Part shown: positions 10,672 through 20,817 of the stretch, piece by piece
Position numbering within the stretch: the first letter of the stretch is position 1
Layout of the letters: the number at the start of each line of letters is the position of its first letter
Assembly (NCBI GenBank): GCA_026214975.1
Contig: JAOBSW010000041.1
Coordinates: 186,001 to 250,000, forward strand
Origin: Gentiana macrophylla
Lineage: Eukaryota > Streptophyta > Magnoliopsida > Gentianales > Gentianaceae
Length of the DNA: 64,000 nt
Direction of reading: 5' to 3'
The notes under the pieces: model-generated
The model's input: the letters and a program-made list of their open reading frames with translations, nothing else
What the model was told of the DNA's origin: nothing
Databases searched by the model: none
Position numbers and translations under genes: made by a program

Positions 10672-13165
10672 ATGGCCGCATCTAAACACACTCAAGAATC
10701 CAGATTAATCGCCATTGTAGAAAGCCTCTCTTTTGAAGAATTTGAAGAATTCTGCAACAATACACTTCTCGCTAGTCATATATGCGAAAAGATCAAGAAT
10801 ACACAAGGTTTGAGAAACCTTTTGGAATTTGACTTGGAAGGGATATTGCAGGGAGAATAGGAAGATTGTGAAGTACTCACTGGTGACAAAAGTTCGTGGA
10901 GAAAAGGTTATTATCAATGAAGAGATAATTCCCCTCAAAAAAATGAAGAGATAATATGGTAGATATTCGATTTCAAGAAACCACTTGGGGATTCAATAGA
11001 CCTAACATGTTTGCCCTCAAGCGTGAAGCCTTTCTCTATCAGATTTTAGCAACAGATCAACCTGCCACCCTTAATACGAAGCTCAACTGTCTCAAAACTG
11101 AGTTTGCCCTACTCAGCAAATGGATCAGCAATCATGCCATAGGACATTTCAAAGGGTTGGATAATTTATCTGAAGATGGGATATATCTGATGAACATCAT
11201 ATGGGGTGAAATTGAATTCAATTGGGCAGGATATGTGTTCAACCCGATCAAGAAACAACAAATAGCTGAGTTAGCTTGTGTTAGCAAAACCAAAGCTGAA
11301 GGAAGACAGTTAATTGGCAGATTTTGGTTGAAGAAATCACTCAGCAGAGTAATTCAGCATTATTTGGAGAGACTCGGTCAAGGAAAGAAGGTAGAACAAA
11401 CTGTTGATGCATCTACAAAAAGTGCAGCAATGGTAAGTTCTAGGAAAGAAACCTCAAAGACTGAAGAGAAGAAGCAAACTGTATCTCAGCAAATAGCTGA
11501 ACAGAAAGGAGTTAAGCGGAAAGCTGACTCACAGAAGGTTAAGTACTTCAAGTGAGATAGCAACAACTGAGGGGGAACAACAGCTGACAACTAAAGATAG
11601 TCAGGTTGCTGAAGATGTTTCTCAAAAGAAGTAGAAGATTTCAGAGAAACAAGTTTTTTCTATGGATATCAATCAAGAGCAATAGCAATTTCAGCAGCAA
11701 CAAACTCAGCAACAACAATAAGAATATATTTTGAACTTGAAAGAATCATCAAACTGATGAAAATGAAGCTCAAGACTGAAGATTTAAGAGAATCTATCAA
11801 TGATGTTTTGTAAAGTGAAGAGAAGCTATTTTTGGACAACCTTGAAATAGAAGACTTATATGCATTATTCCTATGGATGAATTTCTCACCAAATGCTATA
11901 AGAGAATCAAAGAAATAGCTCAGAGAAGAGAACCAGTTACATCATGTATACCGAAGGATGTTTTAAAGAAGAAAGATGATGATAAATATGATGATTCAAG
12001 GAAAGAAGCAGAACATAGTACAGTTTTACAGCCGGACATACAACATGAAAGTCAAGAAAGGCAAACTGATACTCAGCAGGAAGAATTGCCAGTTGAAGAT
12101 TAGACAACAGACAATCAGAAAGAAGCAAAAGAAGCTGATAATCAACAATTGATGGTGATAGAAGATGACACTCAGCCTTTAATGAAGGAAGATGTAGATC
12201 CAACTGAAACTTTGACAGCTGAAGAACTGAACAAGCTACAATCAACCTTGGACAGTATGCTCAATCAGAAAGAATTGTATAATGCTCTAATGTCAATAAT
12301 TTCTGGATATTTGGATTACAGGAAACAGTCTAATGTCTCAGTTCATACAAAGCTAGACATTATCAACAAGACAACTTCTAACTCAGTTTCCGAAATTCTT
12401 AAACTGAAGGAAAAGTTTGAAGTCACAACCATGGAGGATCATGAAACTCAAGCTAAAGCAGAATGGCACCTGAATCAGAGAGTTTATGGTCTAGAAACAT
12501 AGCTTAAGGCAGTTCTAACTTCTCAAAAAGGCATATCAGAAGATCAAAAACCAACTCATCTCTTGATCAATCAAATTTATGATGCCAAAAAGGGGGAAGT
12601 AGAAGAAGAAAAGCTGAAGTTACAAGAAGAGAAACTGAAGCTAGAAGCTGAACTGACAGACTTGAAGAAGGGGAAATCATCAGCAAATGAATCCTATATC
12701 AGAGAAACTGAAGAACTCAGTGATGAGCAGCTCAATCAGAAATACAGCCAACATGGAGAGAAAAGAGCTACTCTAACACAAGATTTGTGGATGAACTTTG
12801 TCAGAGGTTACAATCATACCAAGACCAAGTACAAGCACAAGAGTTATGAAAATCTCTTAATTACTTCTTGTCAAATGAATTTCATGGTCAGAAAATGGAA
12901 AACTATAAGAAGATAAAGAAGATTCAAGAGAGACTATAGATCAAAGACAAGAGAGATCAAATGAAAGCAGACATTGCTAAATTTGAAGAATACTACAGTC
13001 ATTAAAGTAGTCTTCCTAAGTTAGTTCTTTGGCGAAAATGGAAGTTATCAAGTCAAGTTGATTATCTCAAGGCCTTCTCCAAAGAAGATACGAAGTTGGA
13101 GAATGAATATCATTTACATGATAAGCAAAGGAAATTCTTTCTAGTTACACAGAAAAATGTTTAGT
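10672..13165 (+). pseudogene. Envelope-like / extra ORF of the SIRE lineage (degenerate)
   Basis: After RNase H and before the 3' LTR a decayed frame runs from ATG 10672 through segments 10672-10860, 10956-11555, 11873-12103, 12149-12502 and 12563-12916, each ended by a stop or shift. The start (LASHICEKIKNTQGLRNLL) matches the outer copy (LASLLCRKIQGIQGLENLL). The later parts are rich in Glu, Lys and Gln, with heptad-like stretches (around EEEKLKLQEEKLKLEAEL), suggesting a coiled coil. SIRE/Maximus elements typically carry such a third frame, sometimes called envelope-like; its function is not settled. No signal peptide or clear membrane segment could be read from the broken frame. Confidence 0.7.
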
Positions 13166-13305
13166 TTTTAATTCAATCTTTATTGACAATTGTGTAACTT
13201 GTTTCCAGTTTTGTGAAATCCAATGATATATCCAGCTTCCAGTTTTACCTTGTTTTCCATTGTTTTTATCTTTAAGCTTTTTTTAAAGAGGGTTTTGGCA
13301 TCATC

Positions 13306-13319
13306 AAAAAGAGGGAAAT
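13306..13319 (+). promoter_or_regulatory. Polypurine tract
   Basis: AAAAAGAGGGAAAT directly precedes the 3' LTR start TGTTGG; it would prime plus-strand cDNA synthesis. The outer element has the same tract at 19645-19657. Confidence 0.8.
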
Positions 13320-15132
13320 TGTTGGAAATAAAATTTATGTTTTGATGATGATTCATCTCATTTATCTATTTGTTTGTTTACACCCCACTGATGAAGTGCT
13401 GAAGCTAGATGTTATAATGAAAAGCTAAAAGATGTCTAGAACTAAATGTATAGGATTTATTAGAGTCTGATAATTGTATAGGTTTTATCAGACAAGCACT
13501 GTAATAGTTAGAGTGTCGTAAAACTGAGAACTGGAAATCATTTAGAAAACTGGATATTAACTTAAACTGAAGATGTCACTCAAAACTAAAGTTTACTCAG
13601 AACTGAAGAAGGTAAGTTCGCTGAGGGACACAGACTCGGTTGACTTATCTAGAAGATTGAAGAACTGAGGGAACAAACTCAGTAGATGAATAACTGAGGG
13701 ACACAGACTCAGTTATTGAAGAATGAAGAAGTGAGGGTTCAAACTCAGTTTATGAATATTAAAGTCGAGACTGTAAAGTTAGAATTAGGTAAGTCTATGA
13801 TGGCATGAACTTACTTTATGGATCTTAAAACCTAAGAATCATAAGGACAATGATATCTTAGATGATTTATTTATAGATATGGTCTACTCTAATTATGTCA
13901 TATGAAATCAGATGAATAGAGTACTAAGTTTTGAAAAAGAGTAAAAACTCAGTTAATGCTCTAAGTCAGTTGACAAACTGATAACTGACATACTCAGAAT
14001 AAAACTGATCAAGATACTCAGTTTAAAGTCATTCATCCAAGGAACTGAATTTACATTTGAACATTACAAAACAAGGAATGCTATTGGATGAAGCACTGAC
14101 ATGTTAGAACGGTCACTGACATCTGGCATCTAAAAATATAGTCGTTGATAGAATTCAAAATTCAAGCAAGATGAACGTTGGACCTCACACTATAAACAGA
14201 GGAGTTGGCATCAAGGATCACATACACAATATCAAGAATCGAATACAAGCGTATTGTGCCCAAGTCTTGTTCATCTGAATTCCTATCAATCTCTGAGCTC
14301 AACAAGATCATATCTAGAATTCTTCAAGTATTCAAGCTACAAAGACTAAATCAAGAATCCGACACTTAGATGAACCACAAGCAAGAATCAATTTATTGAT
14401 TCTCATCCCAACTTTGATTCTTATCAAATGTTAGACTGTGAAGCGATCCGGTTTAGGATCTGCCAAGGAAAGTTGTCGTATTTGTAGTCGGTAGACTGTG
14501 TTTGTGGTGGAGCTGGAGAAGAGGCAATATAATCCTATAAGGACCAGTGTTTCAAGCAATTGCAGAGCAGCAATCACACATGTTCTACAGTTGTTTAGAT
14601 AGTGAAGCTAGGGATTAGTCAAGGACTATCAATTAGGACTTTCTGTAACCAGATACCTCAGAAAGTTCTAGTGGAATTTTCCTCCTGCATCACAGGGGAA
14701 GAGTGGACTGACAGGATTACACCACCTGGAACCACTATAATTCTTGCCTTACTTACTTTACGCAAATACTATCTGTAATTTAGTTTATCAGTATTTGTGA
14801 TTGTTTTTCATACATGTTTTCATACGGCATAACTGAACAAACTGTTTGATATTCACTCACAATTCACAAACGGACATTTACCAGAATTCATTTTTGCATA
14901 CTCATCAGCTTTTTCTTAGAAACAACAAGATCCGCATAAAGGCTAAAACATATATGCTGCCGGTTAACTCAGTTTTAGCATAAGTCAGTTTTGATTTATA
15001 CTCAGCTCAGTTAGCTCAACTCCGTACAAGTTTAAAACTGAACTAATCTGTCTTATAATCTAGTTTTTGGTGACAAGTTTTTTCACCCCCCCCCCCCTCT
15101 AAACTTGTGTCAGTCTTACCAAGGGACCAATA
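13320..15132 (+). repeat. 3' LTR of the inner SIRE-like element (about 1813 bp)
   Basis: It begins TGTTGGAAATA after the polypurine tract and ends ...GGGACCAATA, where the 5' LTR has CCAACA. It matches 1634-3403 along its full length. A poly-C run lies near 15086-15097. The terminal CA has become TA. Immediately after it the outer element's reverse transcriptase begins. Confidence 0.85.
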
Positions 15133-16495
15133 AAGATGGAAACATTGTTAGAAATAAAGCAAGATTGGTGGCCAAAGGATATTCTCAAGCTGAAGGAATA
15201 GATTTTGATGAAACTTATGCACCTGTCGCAAGGTTAGAAGCAATCAGATTGATTCTTTCCTTTGCAGCCTACAAGAAGTTCAAAGTATATCAAATGGACG
15301 TCAAAAGTGCATTTCTAAATGGAGTACTTGTAGAAGAGGTTTATGTGCAACAACCCCCAGGATTTGAAATCAAAGATCAAGAAGATAAAGTGTTCAAACT
15401 AAGAAAGGCACTTTATGGACACAAACAGCACCAGAGCACTGGTATGAAACTTTGTCACAGTTTTTGGTGGATAATGGTTTTATTAAAGGAACCATTGACA
15501 AAACCTTGTTCCAAAGTGAAGAATGGTGAAAGCACCCTCTTTGTTCAAATTTATATGGATGGCATCATTTTTGGATCAGAAAATCAACAACTTTGTGAAA
15601 ATTTGCAACACTAATGAAAATAAAATTTCAAATGAGTATGATGGGTGAACTCAATTACTTCCTTGGATTACAAGTCAAGCAAATGGACAAAGGAAATTTC
15701 ATTCATCTGATGAAGTATACAAAGGAACTGATCAAGAAGTTTGGAATGGAGAAAAGTGCAGGGATAACAACACCAATGGGAACAAATATCAGATTAGATG
15801 AAGATAAAGATGGTAAAGATATGGATCAAACACTTTACAGAAGAATGATTGGAAGTCTACTAAACCTCACAGCAAGTAGACCAGATATATCTTTTACAGT
15901 TGGTGTATGTGCAAGATTTCAGACTAAGCCAAAGGAAAGTCACATGAAAGTAGTCAAAATGACTTTGAAGTATCTTAAGGATACACAAGGAGTAGGAATA
16001 TGGTATTCAAGAGAAGAAGAATTCAAGGTAATTTCTTACTCAGACTCAGATTATGCTGGATGTAAAATTGATAGAAAAAGTACATCAGGCACATGTCAGT
16101 TACTTGGAAATAGACTTGTGTCTTGGTTTAGCAAGAAACAAAACTCAATCTCAACATCTACAGCTGAAGATGGATATATTGCAGCCGGAAGCTATTGTGC
16201 TCAAGTTTTGTGGATTCGACAACAACTCAGAGACTACGGGATTGAAGAAGGCTTAATACCAATTATGTGCAATAATACAAGTGCAATAGCTATAAATAAG
16301 AATCCAGTTTTGCACTCAAGGACAAAGCACATTGATGTAAGACATCACTTTATAAAAGATCATGTAGAAAAGAAGGATGTTGCGGCTCTCTACATACCAA
16401 CTGAAGATCAGCTGGCAGATATTTTCACAAAACCATTGGATGGAGACAGATTCGCCAAGCTGAGAACTGAATTAAGGATAATCAAACTCAGTTAA
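15133..16495 (+). pseudogene. Copia reverse transcriptase and RNase H of the outer element
   Basis: Two frames, 15105-15614 (element sequence from 15133) and 15614-16495, together cover most of reverse transcriptase and RNase [11 protein letters not shown] and [11 protein letters not shown] are clear. The catalytic YVDD box reads YMDGII, losing one of the two Asp. Near 15420-15440 a shift garbles the LYGLKQ.PR.WYE segment. In RNase H the SDSDYAG and STAE parts remain, but the aspartate of the CDN motif is Asn (MCNNTSA). Loss of catalytic residues in both domains shows this copy is inactive. Confidence 0.88.
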
Positions 16496-16958
16496 CTCAG
16501 TTACTCAACTAAGATCCATCAAAGGGATTGATCTTTGTCCTGTGGGTGAGCTCACTTGACAGATCAGTCATTGACATCAACGATCTCAAACTGACTTAGA
16601 AACTGATTTGTTGAAAACCAGTTGGAGAAATATAAGACTGACTTTTCAAATACAACTGAAGATCAGTTGAAGAGTCAAAGAAGGTCAAAAAGGTTAAATG
16701 AATGTATTCGACAATAGTCACATCACATTAAATTACCGCCGTAAAATGTCAGAATCTGTTGCGTGTGTACTCGGAAAATGACAAATAGTACATGTATCGG
16801 TTACACAAATACACAAAAGAATTTCAAACGGTACCACACAATCTTATATAGATCATGCTAGTATATCTATTGACGGCTATCATCCCCTCCACTTGCAAAA
16901 ATCAGAAAACTCCTCAACTTTTCAGAAATTTCTTCATCTTTTTCAAAAGAAAAACCAA
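16496..16958 (+). other. Spacer before the envelope-like frame of the outer element
   Basis: There is no frame. The stretch is the counterpart of 10198-10671, with the shared block 'atcggttacacaaatac' and a TATA-like ttatataga at 16846. The 3' half, close to the next ATG (16959), is A-rich. Confidence 0.45.
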
Positions 16959-19490
16959 ATGGCACCTAAACGATTAACCACACAAGAAACCAGATTATTA
17001 GATAAAGGAGAAACCATTTCCTTAGAAATATTTGAGAAGAAGTGTGATGACACTCTCCTAGCCAGTTTATTGTGTAGAAAGATACAAGGAATACAAGGCT
17101 TGGAAAATTTATTGGATATCCAACTGAAGAATGAATTGGATATCGATGCAATAATCCAATTCTGGAAAATTTTGATGATCGTGAAGCATACTCTCACCAC
17201 AGTCGTTAATGGAAGAAAATTTTGTCTCGGTACAGAGATCATACGACAGTTATTTGATTTCAAGAAACCAAATGAGAAATCGATTAACCCGATCGAGTTT
17301 ACCACTCAAGCGAGAAGCCTTCCTTACTCAAATCTCAAATCTCGGCAACCAACAAGCCCGCGTATATGTTTATTCTATAATGGATAGTCTAAAGCCGAAT
17401 TTGCTATACTCGTGGATGGATCAACAAAGCCATCATCGAGGAAAATCTCAAGGGCTAGATAGTTTATCAATTGATGCTATCAATCTGATGAATATCATAT
17501 GGGATGAATGGGATTTCAATTGAAATTACAGTTATGTCTTCAATCAAATCAGATAGCAACACATTGCAGAAATACAAGGAATCAGCAAAGTCAAAGCTGA
17601 AGGAAGAGAAAAGGTTGGAAGACATCATCTGAAGAAATCACCAAGTTTGGTGATACAATATATTTTGGAAGCTCTTAACCAAGGGATAGAAGCTGAACAA
17701 GCTGTTGTATTAAGCAAAACTGACAATGTTGCAGCAGTTGTAAGTTCTAAAGTATCAGTTGATGAAATATTACCAACAACTGAACCCCCTACTGAGATCG
17801 ATTTTGAAAGATTTCCAACCAGCGATCAACTACGGTGATGAGTCACTCAAAGAAAATTGTTTCAGAACAGATAGCTGAACAGAAATGAGTCAAATGTAAA
17901 ACTGACTAGAGAAGCAAAAGAGCAGTAGAAAGAAGCTTGCTCCTAGTTTTATCATTTCAGGAAACTGAAGCAACAACTGAGGAGGAACAAGAACTAAATT
18001 TAACTGAAGGAGGATCTCTCAAGAAGCAAATGATAACAGAGAAACAAGTTTATGTTATACATACTGTAGAAGAGACTCAGCAAACAGAGCAAGATGATAG
18101 CTCAATTGCGCCGGGAAAGATTATCAACCTCATGAAATTGAAGTTGAAAACTATTGATAATCAAGAATCATTCAAAGAAGCATTGAGAAATGAATAAAAA
18201 TGGTTCTTAAAGAATCTTGAAGTAGATAGTTTGTATGCATTATTTCTTTTATAGATGAATTTCTTACAAAATGCTATGAACTACTTGACGAAAAAGCTAA
18301 AAAGAAGAAGTCACAGTCAGTTGAATCATATGAACCAAAAGACAAACCAAGAAAGGATGAGCGATGAAGACAAGGATAATGAACCAAAGAAGGCGACGAG
18401 AGAAAGATTTAGTTTAGAAAGCGAATGCAAAGCCCGACAATCAATGGAAGTCGATTATTTAGGCAGAAGGATTACGGTTGGGTCACGAGACAAGCGATAA
18501 TCAACCTCAAACCGACGATGGAAAAGACTTAACGGTTTTGGAACCTCAATCAATAATGGATGCAGATCCAATAGAGATAATAACATCAGATGAATTGAGC
18601 AAGATACAAACAACTTTAACAGATCTACTCAATCAGAAATATGATTACAATAGTATTTTGTCAAATATCTCTATATATTTAAACTACAGAACAAAGTCCG
18701 ATGTAACTGTAAACTCAAAATTGGATAGACTCACACAAGTTACATCAAACTCAGCTTCAGAAATTATCTAACTCAAGGAAACTGGAGAAAGCGACCTATG
18801 AAGACAGTGAGATTCGTGCTCAAGATGAATGGCACTTAAATCAGAAACTCTACGGCTTGGAAACACGGTTAACTGAACTCTACACCTCTCAGTTGGGCAT
18901 TACAGAAACTCAAAAACTGACTCATGACTTAGTCATTGAATTATATGATGCCAAAAAAGGGGAAGTAGAAGAAGAAAAGCGCAAACTTGAAGCTGAGATA
19001 GCCAAACTGAAAGGAGAAAAAGAAAACCTCAGAGAACTTGTGGAATTAACTGAAGAAGTGCTCATTTGAAATACAAAGAAGCAGGTGATAAGAGAGCAGC
19101 TCTTACAAAGGATCTATGGATGGATTTCCAAAAGGACTATAATCACATTAAAGCCAAATACAGACACAAAAGCTATGAAGAGTCTTTTGTAACTTTCTTG
19201 TCCAAGAGTTATTACGGTCAGAAGATGAAGCAGCATAAGAAGGTTAGAAGAATTGATGAGAAACTTGCAACCAAAGACAGAATATATCAAATGAAGTTTG
19301 TCATTGAAGAGTTTTAAAGCTACTTCAAAGTTAATGATGATCTTCCAAAGTTAGTCTTATGGCGAAAATGGAAAGAAACAAGTCAAGTGGACTACAACAG
19401 AACATTTTCCAAAGAAGACACAGCCAAAGAAGAAGAATGTAGGTTGTATGACAAAGAAAGAAAGTTTGTTAGAGTTACACAACAAGCTTA
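16959..19490 (+). pseudogene. Envelope-like / extra ORF of the outer SIRE element (degenerate)
   Basis: The start codon is taken as ATG 16959 by comparison with 10672 of the inner element. Segments follow at 16959-17387, 17209-17523, 17647-17838, 17937-18197, 18255-18500, 18478-18771, 18857-19069 and 19066-19317, with shifts between them. The last segments hold the same motifs as the inner copy (LWMDFQKDYNHIKAKYRHKS against LWMNFVRGYNHTKTKYKHKS) and Glu/Lys-rich coiled-coil-like sequence near 18950-19050. This copy preserves about 65 residues near the start (around NELDIDAIIQFWKILMIVKH) that the inner copy has lost. Confidence 0.7.
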
Positions 19491-19644
19491 AAAGCTGTGA
19501 TTTGTAAATGTAATCAGTTGTGTAATTTGAACTAGTTTTTGGAAATTATAATGATAAATCTAGTTTCAGTTTTACCCTATTTTTATTAGTGTAAGATTGT
19601 TTTATCTTTAAGCTTTTCTTTTAAAGAGGGTTTTGGCATCATCA

Positions 19645-19657
19645 AAAAGGGGGAAAT
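19645..19657 (+). promoter_or_regulatory. Polypurine tract of the outer element
   Basis: AAAAAGGGGGAAA-type tract immediately before the LTR start TGTTGGAAATA, in the same context as in the inner element. Confidence 0.75.
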
Positions 19658-20510
19658 TGTTGGAAATAAAATTTGAAGTTTTAATGATGATTCATTTGTG
19701 TTTATTTAATTGTTTGTTTACACTCCATTGATGAAGTGCTAGAACTAAATGTTATAGTGAAAAGCTAAAAGATGTCTAGAACTAAATGTATAGGATTTAT
19801 TAGATTCAGACAAGCACTATAATAGATAGGGTGTCGTAAAACTGAAAATTGGATATCATATAAAGCTGGGCCGATATTAAAAGCGAAGTGTTCTAAGGGT
19901 GAACCTAAAAGAAAGTAAGTTCGTTGAGGATCGGACTCGGTTGACTTATTTAGAAGTTGAAGGCTGAGGGTACAAACTCGGTTATGAAGGCTGAGAGACA
20001 CGGACTCTGTTATTGAAGATGGAAGAACTGAGGGTTCAAACTCAATTATGAAGACCAAAAGCCGAGACTGTAAAGTTAGAATTCAGGCAAGTCTGTGATG
20101 ACCTGAACTTACTTTATAGATCTTGTATAAAGACCTAAGATACATATGAACAATGATATCCTAGATGATATGAACTTATATGGTGTACACTGATATCAAA
20201 AATCTAATATCATATGTAAATAGAGTACTCAGTTTTTGAAGAATAATAAAGAACTAAGTTAATGCTCTATGTCAGTTGAAAACTGATTTACTCAGTTTTT
20301 ACAATAATCAGTCAGCAAGTCAGCTCTACATACAAAATCTGAACGTTGAAAATCAAGCATTCTAATTGGATGAAGGACTGACATGTCAGAATGGTCACTG
20401 ACAAAATCTGACAAAATGATAGCACATCCAACGGCTACAAGGATTCAAATTAAAACAAGATGAATGTTGGATTTTTCAATAAGGTTCTGATTTGGGCATA
20501 CAAGGATACC
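19658..20510 (+). repeat. Truncated 3' LTR of the outer SIRE-like element
   Basis: It starts TGTTGGAAATAAAATTTGAAG and follows the inner LTRs for roughly their first 850 bp, up to the region just around the TATA box ('gatgaatgttgga', near 20460-20475). Similarity then fades and LINE sequence follows. The distal half of the LTR is absent. The exact break point is uncertain by some tens of bases. Confidence 0.75.
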
Positions 20511-20805
20511 AAATTAAAAGATCGGCTAATGCTAAACAGAAAAATATGGTGAGGTCAGCTCTTTCCGATCTCTCTAATGACTCCAAGCAAAAATCTAACC
20601 CAGCTGCATAGGGACAACAAATTATAATACTTAACAGAGAAGCACATCTACCACCCCAGCAGCTTGGAGAGCATGTTAAATACGACCCACGTGATTTGAG
20701 ATCAGATCAACAACAAAAACAAAAAGAGATGTCTAATCATAATATCGGTAAAAATCCGTTGTTTGAGGTTGTAATGGGGGATTCTCACCCCAATCTCCCC
20801 GTCTA
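20510..20805 (+). pseudogene. Possible ORF1 tail of the LINE
   Basis: The segment precedes the endonuclease start by only a few codons and includes short open stretches rich in Gln, Lys and Asn (around 20700-20760) with stops between them. Plant L1 ORF1 ends just before ORF2 in this way, but no RNA-binding motif is visible. The call rests on position only. Confidence 0.35.
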
Positions 20806-20817
20806 ATTAGTGTTTCT

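Larger units (their letters stand above)
1634..15132 (+). mobile_element. Inner SIRE/Maximus-like Ty1/copia retrotransposon, structurally nearly complete
   Basis: Structure: 5' LTR 1634-3403, primer site 3406-3417, gag 3535-5534, protease/integrase 5691-6880, linker with a foreign solo LTR at 7211-8546, reverse transcriptase/RNase H 8552-10197, envelope-like frame 10672-13165, polypurine tract 13306-13319, 3' LTR 13320-15132. Long LTRs, an extended gag and an extra coiled-coil-rich frame after RNase H are hallmarks of the SIRE (Maximus) lineage. Every coding block carries stops or frameshifts, so the copy is not autonomous. The 5 bases before the 5' LTR (CAAAC) and after the 3' LTR (AAGAT) do not match, so no target duplication is visible, which fits loss of flanking DNA or recombination after insertion. 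Confidence 0.85.
15133..20510 (+). mobile_element. Right half of the outer SIRE-type element
   Basis: The stretch starts inside reverse transcriptase (equivalent to 8835 of the inner copy) and runs through RNase H, the pol-env spacer, the envelope-like frame and a polypurine tract to a truncated 3' LTR (19658 to about 20510), where the LINE begins. It completes the outer element interrupted at 1633. Its coding parts are more decayed at catalytic positions than those of the inner element. Confidence 0.85.

Noticed and set aside
20548..20566. GCTCTTTCCGATCT resembles a sequencing adapter end (GCTCTTCCGATCT)
   Set aside because: It has an extra T, and the flanking bases do not match adapter sequence on either side; most likely chance similarity.
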